Source of the DNA: Bacteroidaceae bacterium
Lineage (GTDB): Bacteria > Bacteroidota > Bacteroidia > Bacteroidales > Muribaculaceae
Reading direction: 5' to 3'
Assembly: GCA_021768245.1 (NCBI GenBank)
Contig: JAETNO010000004.1
Span: 186,001 to 250,000, forward strand
Length of the DNA stretch: 64,000 nucleotides
Shown piece after piece: positions 8,547 through 16,919 of this stretch. The translations under genes and the position numbers were made by a program. The notes below the pieces were generated by a model. The model saw only the letters and a program-made list of their open reading frames with translations. It searched no databases and had not been told where the DNA came from. Positions within the stretch are counted from its first letter, which is position 1. Each line of letters opens with the position of its first letter.

Positions 8547-9320
8547 ATGACCCGCGAAGAAATCAAACAAGCAGACAATATAGTCGCTACCAAGCCCCGC
8601 TTGCTCAACGACAACACAATGCACTACTGCCCGGGATGCTCCCATGGCGTGGTCCATAAACTCGTGGCCGAGGTCATTGAGGAAATGGGCGCGGAACATA
8701 TCGCGATAGGCATCGCCCCGGTAGGATGTGCCGTAATGGCCTACAACTATCTCGACATCGACTGGATTGAAGCCGCCCACGGACGCGCACCGGCAATCGC
8801 CACAGCAGCAAAGCGTCTCAACCCGTCACGACTTGTTTTCACCTACCAGGGCGACGGCGACCTTGCCGCAATCGGCACTGCAGAGACAATCCACGCCGCA
8901 AACCGTGGCGAAAACATAGCCATAATATTCATCAACAATGGAATATATGGCATGACCGGCGGACAGATGGCGCCAACTACGCTTGAAGGCCAGGTGACAT
9001 CCACCACCCCCTACGGGCGTCGCGTTGAACTCAACGGCTATCCCCTCAAGATAAGCGAACTCCTCGCCATGCTCGACGGCACATGCTATGTGACGCGCCA
9101 GAGCGTCCACACTGCGGCATCCGTGCGCAAGGCTAAGAAAGCCCTTCGCAAAGCCTTTGAAAACTCCATGGCAGGCCGAGGAACTTCCGTCGTGGAGGTG
9201 GTATCCACCTGTAACTCCGGCTGGAAGATGACACCTGCAAAGGCCAACGAGTGGATGGAGGAACATATGTTTGCCAAATATCCGATTGGCGACCTCAAGG
9301 ACACCACAGCCGACCAATAA
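8547..9320 (+). CDS. korB: 2-oxoacid:ferredoxin oxidoreductase beta subunit, thiamine diphosphate-binding
   Basis: A 257-residue protein with an N-terminal YCPGCSHG segment and the thiamine diphosphate/Mg motif GDGD followed by INNGIYGMTGGQ. This subunit holds the cofactor pyrophosphate and carries out decarboxylation of the 2-oxoacid. The size fits KorB/VorA. It starts 6 bp after the alpha subunit and ends 19 bp before gamma, so the genes are tightly cotranscribed. Confidence 0.93.
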   Translation: MTREEIKQADNIVATKPRLLNDNTMHYCPGCSHGVVHKLVAEVIEEMGAEHIAIGIAPVGCAVMAYNYLDIDWIEAAHGRAPAIATAAKRLNPSRLVFTYQGDGDLAAIGTAETIHAANRGENIAIIFINNGIYGMTGGQMAPTTLEGQVTSTTPYGRRVELNGYPLKISELLAMLDGTCYVTRQSVHTAASVRKAKKALRKAFENSMAGRGTSVVEVVSTCNSGWKMTPAKANEWMEEHMFAKYPIGDLKDTTADQ

Positions 9321-9339
9321 AACAACAATTGACTTGAAA

Positions 9340-9879
9340 ATGAAAGAAGAAATCATCATAGCCGGATTCGGTGGACAGGGAGTGCTCTCAATGGGCAAGA
9401 TTCTTGCCTATGCCGGACTCATGGACGGTCTTGAAGTCACATGGATGCCCGCCTACGGTCCCGAGCAGCGTGGAGGCACAGCCAATGTCACCGTGATTCT
9501 TTCCGATGCCCCGATCAGCAGTCCCGTGCTCAACACCTACGACACAGCCGTGATACTCAACCAACAGAGTCTCGACAAATTCGAATCAAAGGTGAAACCG
9601 GGCGGGACATTGATATATGACCCCTACAGCATACACCACGCACCGACCCGCACCGACATCAAGATTTATCCTGTCGACGCCATGGAGGCCACGTTCGAGC
9701 TTCCGTCGAGCAAGGCGTATAATATGGTGCTGCTCGGCTCCCTGCTGAAAATCCGCAATCTCCTGCCGGTGGAAGCCGTGATGAAAGGACTGAAAAAGAC
9801 TCTGCCGGAACGCCACCACCATCTTCTGCCGATAAACAAGGATGCCATCCTGAAAGGCATGGAACTCCCCAAACCTTAG
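9340..9879 (+). CDS. korC: 2-oxoacid:ferredoxin oxidoreductase gamma subunit
   Basis: A 179-residue protein starting at the ATG at 9340; a longer in-frame start would run into the beta gene. It begins with the family motif IIIAGFGGQGVLSMGKILA and contains AYGPEQRGGTANVTV, both typical of the gamma (POR/KOR gamma) domain that contributes to the CoA-binding part of the complex. It is the last gene of the operon, followed by a minisatellite and a bidirectional terminator. Confidence 0.92.
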   Translation: MKEEIIIAGFGGQGVLSMGKILAYAGLMDGLEVTWMPAYGPEQRGGTANVTVILSDAPISSPVLNTYDTAVILNQQSLDKFESKVKPGGTLIYDPYSIHHAPTRTDIKIYPVDAMEATFELPSSKAYNMVLLGSLLKIRNLLPVEAVMKGLKKTLPERHHHLLPINKDAILKGMELPKP

Positions 9880-9886
9880 CTTTAGC

Positions 9887-9985
9887 ATCCGCCCCACCCG
9901 CCCCATCCGCCACATCTGCCCCATTAGACCCATTAGACCCATTCAGCCCATTAGACCCATCACCCCCATCCGCCCCATTGGGCCT
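9887..9985 (+). repeat. Degenerate 9-bp minisatellite, about 11 units
   Basis: Eleven consecutive 9-nt units from 9887 to 9985, with variants such as ATTAGACCC (three exact copies), ATCCGCCCC, ATTCAGCCC and ATCACCCCC. The tract is strongly strand-asymmetric, with C on the plus strand. It lies between the korC stop and the palindromic terminator and has no convincing coding role. The 9-bp unit keeps any overlapping reading frame in phase. Confidence 0.85.
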
Positions 9986-10022
9986 CCTGCAGGCGCGATA
10001 ACCTTGCACCAGGAAATAATAA

Positions 10023-10054
10023 AAAAAGGCACAGAATGTACATTCTGTGCCTTT
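10023..10054. terminator. Bidirectional intrinsic terminator
   Basis: A perfect 32-bp palindrome: 16-nt arms 10023-10038 and 10039-10054, with A-runs on the left and T-runs on the right. Either strand therefore forms a GC-rich stem followed by T residues. It separates convergent korC and the transglycosylase gene. Confidence 0.88.
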
Positions 10055-10069
10055 TATCCTTGTAATATT

Positions 10070-11869
10070 TTATCGCCTGCGCCTTTTCGATTTGCGGGCG
10101 GCAGGCTTCTTGGCAGCTGACTTCGGCGGAATTTTCAGAGTCTGACCGGCGCGGATATTCGTATTTCCGCTCTTCATACCGTTGGCCCTCTGGATTGCCT
10201 CTACAGTCGTGCCATACTTGCGGGCTATGGCACCAAGATTCTCGCCCGAGCGCACTTTGTGGTTTACTGTCTTGGGAGCGGCAGCCTTCGCGGGGGCTTT
10301 TGCCTTGGCTGGAGCCTGTTTTTGGGCAGGAGCCTTGGATGCAGAGGACTTGCTTGCATTTGAGCGGGTCTCCGCATCCCTCTCAAGAGTAGCCTTGGAG
10401 GATGATGAAGGCTGCGTCTCATTAGCTTCCGAAGCCGACTGGCGGAGCTCCTGCGGAGTCACCTGCGCCACCTCGGGAGCGGCGACCACCTTGACATTGT
10501 CGGGCTGCACACGCTCATAAACCTCGATTGTAAGTTTGTCGCCCTCTTTCACCTTACCGCGACGGAGATGGTTCCACCGCTTGATATCGGTGGCCGAAAC
10601 GCCATACTGACGGGCTATGTCACGTATGCTCTCGCCACGGCTGACCACATGATACTTTACGACCATCTTTTCAGTCACCTGAGCCTGCGCAATCTCATTG
10701 TTGGTCTCGGCATTGGCGGTTTGATGCGCCACACGTTCAAGGTTGGCCACACCGTTGTCGCCTACAGGAATTTCAGGCTCAGTCGTCTCACCTGGCTCCA
10801 CATAACTGCGACGGGCATAGAGAGGTGCGTCGTAGTCCACAATCCTCTTCTCGCTCATCACATAGCTGAGACACTGCTGGGTCGGAAGCGTCAGCACATA
10901 CGGACGGTAGTCACCCGGGATGATATCCTTGCGGTATTGCGGGTTAAGCATGCGGATTTCATCGACAGGGATATTGAGCACGGCGGCAATCTGGTTGAAG
11001 TGTATGTATTTGTTCACGACCACCGTGTCGGTCGTCAGATGGCGCTTTATGACCGTAGGCGAGATGCCATGCTTGCCGTAATAGTTCATCACATAGTTAG
11101 CGGCGATGAAGGCAGGAACATATCCACGGGTCTCTGCGGGAAGATAGTTGTAGATTTCCCAGAAATCCTTCTTGCCGTCGCCACCCGCACGTCGCAGAGC
11201 CTTGTTTACATTGCCCGGCCCGCAGTTATAGGCCGCAATCGCGAGCGACCAGTCATTGTAGATTTCATGGAGCTGCTTGAGATAGCGCGCCGCATTGCGC
11301 GACGACAGGCGGGCGTCGCGACGCTCGTCGATAAGCGAATTGACCTCCATCCCAAGTCCCTTGGCCGTGGCCGGCATAAACTGCCACAGACCGGCTGCTC
11401 CTGCGCGCGACACTGCGTTAGGATTGATCGCCGACTCAATCACAGGCAGATACTGCAGTTCGGTCGGCATCCCTTCTTTGAGCAGTTCCTCCACGAAAAT
11501 CGGCCCGTAGTAACTGTGGAGGGCGAGCATATCGGCCACAAGCGAACGGCGCTTGTTGACATACATATTGATGTAGTTGCCTACGACCGAGTTGTAGGGC
11601 AATTCAATCTCTGTTGGCAGCTTCTTTAGCCTCTCTTCATAGACCGCAGGCGACGCTGGCTGAGTGTTTCCAAGGTCAACACCCGGAACCACATAGTTTT
11701 TCAGATAGAAGTTCTCTTCGAGCAGGCGGGTCTGGGTCTCGAAGCTTTCGGGAGCTATGATATTATCGTCGGTAATCGAATTTTTTATTTCGAGAATCGA
11801 GCGAGCCCCCATCGCGCTGAAGGCCGAAAGCCCGAGGGCTAATATTGCTGCAAGGATTGGCTTATTCAT
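10070..11869 (-). CDS. mltD: Membrane-bound lytic murein transglycosylase D-like protein with two LysM domains
   Basis: A 599-residue protein with a signal peptide (about 1-22). The SLT (GH23) domain covers about 110-270, with the catalytic Glu in LPVIESAINP (E145) followed by GLWQFMPATAKGLGM. Two LysM peptidoglycan-binding repeats follow, near 408-457 and 540-587, separated by a low-complexity Ala/Lys/Ser linker, and the C-terminus is very basic (KSKRRRR). The enzyme cleaves glycan strands to 1,6-anhydroMurNAc ends in the periplasm. The order parA-parB-DUF5683-MltD is a common Bacteroidetes arrangement. Confidence 0.92.
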   Translation of the reverse strand: MNKPILAAILALGLSAFSAMGARSILEIKNSITDDNIIAPESFETQTRLLEENFYLKNYVVPGVDLGNTQPASPAVYEERLKKLPTEIELPYNSVVGNYINMYVNKRRSLVADMLALHSYYGPIFVEELLKEGMPTELQYLPVIESAINPNAVSRAGAAGLWQFMPATAKGLGMEVNSLIDERRDARLSSRNAARYLKQLHEIYNDWSLAIAAYNCGPGNVNKALRRAGGDGKKDFWEIYNYLPAETRGYVPAFIAANYVMNYYGKHGISPTVIKRHLTTDTVVVNKYIHFNQIAAVLNIPVDEIRMLNPQYRKDIIPGDYRPYVLTLPTQQCLSYVMSEKRIVDYDAPLYARRSYVEPGETTEPEIPVGDNGVANLERVAHQTANAETNNEIAQAQVTEKMVVKYHVVSRGESIRDIARQYGVSATDIKRWNHLRRGKVKEGDKLTIEVYERVQPDNVKVVAAPEVAQVTPQELRQSASEANETQPSSSSKATLERDAETRSNASKSSASKAPAQKQAPAKAKAPAKAAAPKTVNHKVRSGENLGAIARKYGTTVEAIQRANGMKSGNTNIRAGQTLKIPPKSAAKKPAARKSKRRRR

Positions 11870-11950
11870 TACTATGATGAGATATGATAGTGGAGAGTTG
11901 GTATTATAGTTCGGTATTATATTTCGGTAAACGTTCTACGGTTTCGACAA

Positions 11951-12823
11951 TCAGAAATTCAAGGCCCAGTAAAGACCGATTCCCGGCCTCGACTGCCTCA
12001 TCTCGTTCGGCATCAAGGTCGGGGCAATGTCCACACTCAGGTCGGGACTTATATCGAAATGCGACAGCGACGCATCCACATAGGCATCGACCATGGCGAG
12101 AGCGTAGACACCCACCATGCATATGATGCAGAGGTCGCGGTTGCGGCGGTACATGTTCTTGCGACGGCGAAGCAGGTCGGTCAGCCAGCGCTTGTCGAGG
12201 TCCTCCTCCTTGACCGTAGGCGCGAAGAAATCCATATAGCTGTTGGTCGAGGGGTCATTGTCCATGATGTCGGAATAGGCGCGTGTATAGTCGCGGAGCA
12301 TGGTATTGTTCCAGTTGGTGGCATAGCCAAGCCCCATATACGCGCCCACCACTATCGGCAGTTTCCAATAGCGGCGGTTATAGAGCTGTCCGAGCCCCGG
12401 GAAAAGTGCCGACATCCACACGGCTTTAGTGGGATTGGGAGTAAAGGTAAACACCTTCTCGGCCTTCAATCCCGCCACAGAATCGTCGGGATTGACCAAA
12501 GGCGCATTGGCCACGGCCACGGAGTCAATCGGCACTATGCTGAGTGAATCCCCCGAAAGGGCCACACTGTCGAGCACTACCAACGACGGTGCATTGAGAG
12601 GCTGACCGATAGGAAAACTGTCAGGGAGATTGGTAATTGGCGACGAATGGCGACGCGACGGCTTCACCGGTTTGGCATGGCGGTCAGGGGGTGCCGTCCG
12701 GGTAGAATCCCTGTTTTCGGAAAAAATGTTAAAAGGACATGCCAACATGACTATCATCATGCCGACAATCACACTTATGAGTGGGGAGAAGCTGCTCGCT
12801 GCTTTTTCCGATTTCAACTGCAT
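11951..12823 (-). CDS. DUF5683 domain membrane protein
   Basis: About 290 residues from the ATG at 12823; an in-frame GTG at 12862 would extend it by 13. The N-terminus has a hydrophobic signal-like segment, followed by a Ser/Pro-rich region. The DUF5683 core begins near WMSALFPGLGQLYNRRYWKLPIVVGAYMGL (about 135-165) and is followed by YTRAYSDI and RRNRDL segments and a second hydrophobic helix ending in YALAMVDAYVDA. The function is unknown. It sits between parB and mltD, suggesting an envelope role tied to cell division. Confidence 0.85.
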   Translation of the reverse strand: MQLKSEKAASSFSPLISVIVGMMIVMLACPFNIFSENRDSTRTAPPDRHAKPVKPSRRHSSPITNLPDSFPIGQPLNAPSLVVLDSVALSGDSLSIVPIDSVAVANAPLVNPDDSVAGLKAEKVFTFTPNPTKAVWMSALFPGLGQLYNRRYWKLPIVVGAYMGLGYATNWNNTMLRDYTRAYSDIMDNDPSTNSYMDFFAPTVKEEDLDKRWLTDLLRRRKNMYRRNRDLCIICMVGVYALAMVDAYVDASLSHFDISPDLSVDIAPTLMPNEMRQSRPGIGLYWALNF

Positions 12824-12896
12824 TTGGGTTATTATCCTGATGCTCACCCGATTGCCACGCACACGTCGGCGCGACAGCCCTTATCGGGAAAACGTC

Positions 12897-13778
12897 TCAT
12901 TGCTTTGCAGTGTCAAAGATAGCAATTAATCTTTCAAGTTCAGCCTCATCTTTAAAAGAAAATGAGATTTTCCCCTTGCCTGAGGCGTCACAGGTCAGGC
13001 GCACGGGGGTTGAGAAACGCTGTGAGAGATGATTTTTTAAAATATCATAATCATTGTTAGAAAACCTTTTAGATATGTCGTCAGGTTTCTTTCCCTCAAG
13101 GGCTGCCTGCTGATATTTCTTGGCAAGTTCCTCTACGCGACGCACCGAGAGGCCCTGTTTCAGAATCTCATTGTAGAGCCTGAGCTGCAACTTCGGGTCC
13201 TCAATGCTGAGCAGCGCACGGGCGTGGCCCATGTCGATACGCTTGTCGCGAAGTCCGAGCTGCACTTCGGCCGGAAGACGCAACAGACGGAGGAAATTGG
13301 CTATCGTGGTGCGCTTCTTCCCTATCCTTTCGCTAAGACGCTCCTGAGTCAGTTCATATTGCTCTATGAGTTTCTTGAACGTAAGGGCGATTTCAATAGC
13401 GTTGAGGTCCTCGCGCTGTATGTTCTCGATAAGGGCCATTTCGGTCAGCTCCGTATCATTGGCCGTACGTATGTAGGCGGGCACGGTTGTCAGCCCCGCC
13501 ATTATTGCCGCGCGGTATCGGCGTTCCCCCGCGATAATCTGATAGGAGTCCGGGCCAGTCTTTCGCAGGGAAAGTGGCTGGATTATGCCAAGCTCGCGTA
13601 TCGAGCGGGAGAGGTCTTCAAGGGTCTCCTCATCAAAGATGCTTCGCGGCTGCTCGGGGTTGGGCGAGATGCGCGAGATTTCTATATCGTTGATTGCCGA
13701 GGTGCCGCGGGCGGGAGCATCGTCCATCGCTATAAGCGAGTCTAATCCGCGGCCGAGGGCCGGACGTTTGGGCTGCAC
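12897..13778 (-). CDS. parB: Chromosome-partitioning protein ParB
   Basis: A 293-residue ParB/Spo0J protein. It has a short N-terminal ALGRGLDSLI motif typical of ParA-interacting tails, the ParB_N nuclease-like CTP-binding fold with the GERRYRA box (about 86-92), a central HTH for parS recognition (about 145-205) and a C-terminal dimerisation segment. It spreads from parS and works with ParA in chromosome segregation. It is transcribed after parA with an unusually long 270-bp gap that holds a palindromic element. Confidence 0.95.
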   Translation of the reverse strand: MQPKRPALGRGLDSLIAMDDAPARGTSAINDIEISRISPNPEQPRSIFDEETLEDLSRSIRELGIIQPLSLRKTGPDSYQIIAGERRYRAAIMAGLTTVPAYIRTANDTELTEMALIENIQREDLNAIEIALTFKKLIEQYELTQERLSERIGKKRTTIANFLRLLRLPAEVQLGLRDKRIDMGHARALLSIEDPKLQLRLYNEILKQGLSVRRVEELAKKYQQAALEGKKPDDISKRFSNNDYDILKNHLSQRFSTPVRLTCDASGKGKISFSFKDEAELERLIAIFDTAKQ

Positions 13779-13795
13779 AGATTATTCGGGTTTTG

Positions 13796-13988
13796 AGAGA
13801 TTGTCTAAATTTTATCCGCGACAGATTTAAATGGATTATCGAGGTGATTTTGCGAGCCGAAGAGGGAATAATGCGGGCATTATGACCGATGAGGCTTGGC
13901 AAAATCAGCCGATAAGGCTTTTAAAGATGGCCGGAAATTTGATTTAGAAATCTCATGATTAATTATTTATAAAATTTAGACAATCTCT
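13796..13988. repeat. 193-bp MITE-like element with perfect 20-bp inverted ends, between parA and parB
   Basis: Arms 13796-13815 and 13969-13988 are perfect 20-nt reverse complements (AGAGATTGTCTAAATTTTAT on the left). The 153 bp between them hold a smaller 9-bp inverted pair (TGATTTTGC and GCAAAATCA) and an AATGCGGGCATT hairpin. There is no transposase. It fills most of the 270-bp parA-parB gap. The left arm runs into AAATTTTATCCGCGACAG, which closely resembles the partial repeat at 50321-50353. Confidence 0.75.
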
Positions 13989-14048
13989 GAGTTTAAAGTT
14001 TTAAGTCGAGGTGGGCAGACTTCGCCTGCACTGCGGAGCGGGGAAGTA

Positions 14049-14813
14049 TTAACTGTTTTTGGATATCAGTTCGCGGGCAAGGGCTATGTGGGATGTGGCG
14101 CCACGCGATATCGGGTCATAGAGCAGGGCCGGAAGTCCATGGCTCGGGGCTTCGCTCAGGCGGATATTGCGGGGAATCACCGTGTCAAACACCATAGGGC
14201 CGAAATGACCCTTCAACTCCTCATAGATCTGATTGGCGAGTCGCAGGCGCGCGTCATACATGGTCAGCAGGAATCCCTCGATTTCGAGCTGCGGGTTGAG
14301 CTTCGATTTGATGATGCGGATGGTGTTGAGAAGCTTGGTGATGCCCTCAAGGGCGAAATATTCGGCCTGCACGGGTATTATCACCGAGTCTGCTGCCGTA
14401 AGGGCGTTGACGGTGATGAGTCCGAGCGAAGGGGAGCAGTCTATCAGTATGTAGTCATATTGACCGGCGACAGGGGCGATTGCCTTTTTCAGGACATTTT
14501 CTCGCGAAGGCTTGTTGATGAGTTCTATTTCAGCTCCCGCAAGGTCGATTCGCGACCCTACGAGGTCAAGCCCCTCGCAGCAGGTAGCCACCTGGGAACC
14601 TGCCATAGGATAATCGTCGACGAGACATTCATATATCGACGAGGGCATTGACTTGGGGTCTATGCCGTAGCCGGAAGTGGCGTTGGCCTGGGGGTCGGCA
14701 TCGATGATGAGCGTTTTTTTACCCTCTGAGGCAAGCGAGGCCGCAAGGTTGATTGTCGTGGTGGTTTTTCCTACACCGCCCTTTTGATTGGCGATTGCAA
14801 TTATTTTACCCAT
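14049..14813 (-). CDS. parA: Chromosome-partitioning ATPase ParA (Soj)
   Basis: A 254-residue protein with the deviant Walker A motif KGGVGKTTT at the N-terminus, the Walker A' region LIIDADPQANAT and Walker B DYILIDCSPSLGLITVNAL. The small size without an N-terminal HTH marks it as a chromosomal (type Ia small/Soj) ParA. It binds DNA as an ATP dimer and is pulled or stimulated by ParB-parS. The upstream region has nested inverted repeats (14905-14944) that may be regulatory. Confidence 0.95.
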   Translation of the reverse strand: MGKIIAIANQKGGVGKTTTTINLAASLASEGKKTLIIDADPQANATSGYGIDPKSMPSSIYECLVDDYPMAGSQVATCCEGLDLVGSRIDLAGAEIELINKPSRENVLKKAIAPVAGQYDYILIDCSPSLGLITVNALTAADSVIIPVQAEYFALEGITKLLNTIRIIKSKLNPQLEIEGFLLTMYDARLRLANQIYEELKGHFGPMVFDTVIPRNIRLSEAPSHGLPALLYDPISRGATSHIALARELISKNS

Positions 14814-14904
14814 AGGAGATTATTAGGAATCCCCCTACATGAAAGCTTCTGGCGAGGGAGATTTGTTTCAACGCTGCAAAGTAACAAAAATTCCCGCTAT
14901 CAGC

Positions 14905-14944
14905 CACGTTTTCAACTATCAAAACGTGTTAAAATGTTGAAAAC
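14905..14944. promoter_or_regulatory. Two overlapping inverted repeats upstream of parA
   Basis: CACGTTTT (14905-14912) pairs with AAAACGTG (14921-14928), and GTTTTCAAC (14908-14916) pairs with GTTGAAAAC (14936-14944). The left arm is shared, so two alternative pairings exist. A weak -7-like TACTTTG on the minus strand lies just downstream, at 14883-14877. Position and symmetry suggest an operator or ParB-related site, but there is no match to the classic parS sequence. Confidence 0.4.
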
Positions 14945-15001
14945 TCACACTGATTGTTAATAAGTGGCCATGCCCGTCACTCTCCCCGACAAAACATAGA
15001 T

Positions 15002-15041
15002 AAAAATGCAGGGCATAGCCGACACGATGGCCATACCCCGC
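15002..15041 (-). terminator. Intrinsic terminator after the BspA-like gene
   Basis: On the minus strand a 13-bp stem (15041-15029 with 15020-15008, three wobble pairs) with an 8-nt loop is followed by five T residues (15006-15002). It lies about 40 bp past the stop codon at 15083. Confidence 0.75.
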
Positions 15042-15082
15042 ATGAATCAGATTCTTATAATAGTCAGTTTATTGTCAGGGGG

Positions 15083-16675
15083 TCAAAGCACGACCTTTTC
15101 CACTTTATGACCCTGGCGGCGGATGTAGATACCGGAGGCGGGGTTGACGACACGCACTCCCTGGAGATTGAAGTATTCCACCTCGGAGTCCGCGTCGACA
15201 GTTATGTCCTCAATCGAGCTTTCAGGCGAGGAAGCCACGATGTTGCTCACGCCGCCCCACGCTGCCGACGATTTATAGGCCTCGACCTGCCCTTCCGGAA
15301 CCACCAGGGTCACAGTCGCTTTCTGGGCTTCCGTAAGCTGTCCGATTGATGGAGGAACTGCAGCCTTTATTTCAATCGTCTGAAGGTTCTCGCACTCTGA
15401 AATCTTAATCAATGACGCGTCCGTTACATTCTCACCTATCGTGAGACGCTTGAGGGCCTTGAAATCCTTGAAAGGATTGCCATCCTCGGACGCAACATCG
15501 CCGGCCCGCGAAACACTATCCGGCTCCGGCGTCCATCCGTCAACCGTGATATCGCGACCGATATATAATTCTTCGAGATTTTTTGTCGACCCGTCAAACC
15601 ATCGTCCCTCCATATCGGACTCCTGACAGCCATCAGGCTGACGATATTTCTTCGAAGTATAATTCATCACTAACGGTTCAGCACCATCCTCTATGACAAA
15701 CTTTTTCAGTTCTTTCAGAGCATAAAAACAACCGGGATTAATCTCCTTGACCGACGGCTTGACAGAAAATTCAGCCAGTTTACAATTATAAAACAACCTT
15801 GTACGCAAAACCGACAGCGATTCGGGATATTCAAATGATGTCAATGGGCAGCTGTCAAACGCCTTCCACCCAAGTTCACGAAGACTTGCGGGGAGAACAA
15901 TCCCAGTCAAATTAGAACAGCGATTGAACACAGCCCTCTGCATTGTCTCCACAGTCGAGGGTAAGTTTATAGAGCTAATCGGACATGACTCAAAACACAT
16001 ATGTCCCATATGCTTTAAGCCTTCCGGTAAAATTATTTCAGTCAGATTGCTACATTTTGAAAAAGTAAAATCGCCGAGAATCTTTACTCCCTTCGGTATA
16101 TTTATTCTCTTCAGTGGAGTTCCGGCAAAAGCGCCGTCGCCGTAAGGCTCATTATGAAACATCGGCGCAGCGAGAGAAATCTGCCTGAGGCTTGACGGTA
16201 AGGTGATTTCCGAAATCGACGTTCCGTTGAATCCATCAAGATAAACCAAACCCTGAGGAAGACTCACATTTTTCAGGGAACTGCAATTGCCGAAAGCCCC
16301 TCTTGAAATCGAATCCAAAGATGAAGGGAAATTAACCATTGTGAGCTTCTTGCAGTTGGAGAAACAATATTCCGGAATCGAAATAGTTCCTGAAGGAATA
16401 TTCACAGTGGTCAAGTTGGGAGAGTTTGAAAAACAGCCCGCTCCGAGTTTCACTAAATATCCGGTACCCTCATATGATACTGTTGTAGAAAGATTAAGAG
16501 TCTGAATCTCATAAGTTATATATTTTCTACCTATCTCTCGCGTAACTGTTGCCGTCTTGGCCTCGGTATCAAGATCATAGTAAAACTCCCCTATCGACAC
16601 TCCGGGAATAATCTCGGCCACGGACGTCAGGGACATCGTGGCGATAAGTGATGCACTGAGTAAAATTCGCTTCAT
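15083..16675 (-). CDS. BspA-type leucine-rich repeat surface protein
   Basis: 530 residues from the ATG at 16675, where the signal peptide MKRILLSASLIATMSLTSVA begins; the frame is open further upstream but that part overlaps the promoter. From about residue 70 to 430 it carries LRR_5 (BspA/TpLRR) repeats with the pattern cF..C..L..i.lP..l..i. The C-terminus has a YFNLQGVRVVNPASGIYIRR segment, resembling the C-terminal domains of many secreted Bacteroidetes proteins. Relatives bind host or bacterial surface molecules. The promoter has a C8/G8 run at its -33 position, so expression may vary between cells. Confidence 0.85.
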   Translation of the reverse strand: MKRILLSASLIATMSLTSVAEIIPGVSIGEFYYDLDTEAKTATVTREIGRKYITYEIQTLNLSTTVSYEGTGYLVKLGAGCFSNSPNLTTVNIPSGTISIPEYCFSNCKKLTMVNFPSSLDSISRGAFGNCSSLKNVSLPQGLVYLDGFNGTSISEITLPSSLRQISLAAPMFHNEPYGDGAFAGTPLKRINIPKGVKILGDFTFSKCSNLTEIILPEGLKHMGHMCFESCPISSINLPSTVETMQRAVFNRCSNLTGIVLPASLRELGWKAFDSCPLTSFEYPESLSVLRTRLFYNCKLAEFSVKPSVKEINPGCFYALKELKKFVIEDGAEPLVMNYTSKKYRQPDGCQESDMEGRWFDGSTKNLEELYIGRDITVDGWTPEPDSVSRAGDVASEDGNPFKDFKALKRLTIGENVTDASLIKISECENLQTIEIKAAVPPSIGQLTEAQKATVTLVVPEGQVEAYKSSAAWGGVSNIVASSPESSIEDITVDADSEVEYFNLQGVRVVNPASGIYIRRQGHKVEKVVL

Positions 16676-16731
16676 AAATATATTAATTATTAAGGTTATA
16701 TACTGTAGGCAAGTCAACTTTAAAGTTTTTA

Positions 16732-16766
16732 CAAAAATATACATAATAGTCCTATTTACCCCCCCC
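16732..16766 (-). promoter_or_regulatory. Promoter of the BspA-like gene with a G8 tract at -33
   Basis: On the minus strand the -7 box TATTTTTG (16739-16732) matches TAnnTTTG. Twenty bp upstream, where TTTG is expected, lies the end of a run of eight G (C8 on the plus strand, 16759-16766). The mapped spacing is normal, and a slipping homopolymer there could alter promoter strength. Confidence 0.5.
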
Positions 16767-16850
16767 ATTGTTAAAATATGTTAATAACATTATTTAAAAC
16801 CCTTCCATGAAACTTTTAAAATACCGTACATGATTAACTTTTATCGGGGA

Positions 16851-16905
16851 TTGCGTGTTTAATAGTCAGAATGGCGGGATTTCCGCCCTAATTTGCAACA
16901 CGCAA
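16851..16905. promoter_or_regulatory. Nested inverted repeats upstream of the kinase-like gene
   Basis: The outer arms TTGCGTGTT (16851-16859) and AACACGCAA (16897-16905) are perfect complements. An inner GGCGG/CCGCC hairpin lies at 16873-16887. A -7-like TAATTTG (16889-16895) overlaps the structure, which ends 15 bp before the start codon. It could be an operator or a leader hairpin. Confidence 0.4.
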
Positions 16906-16919
16906 ACTATTTATAAACT

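Noticed and set aside
9659..10009. Collagen-like Gly-rich frame on the minus strand
   Set aside because: It is the translation of the 9-bp minisatellite and the antisense of korC; no supporting start signal or partner.
10568..11629. Long plus-strand open frame (353 codons)
   Set aside because: It lies fully inside the transglycosylase gene on the other strand, has no family features, and arises from GC-rich codon use.
13779..14048. A classic parS site in the par region
   Set aside because: No sequence close to the TGTTTCACGTGAAACA consensus was found here or upstream of parA by eye.
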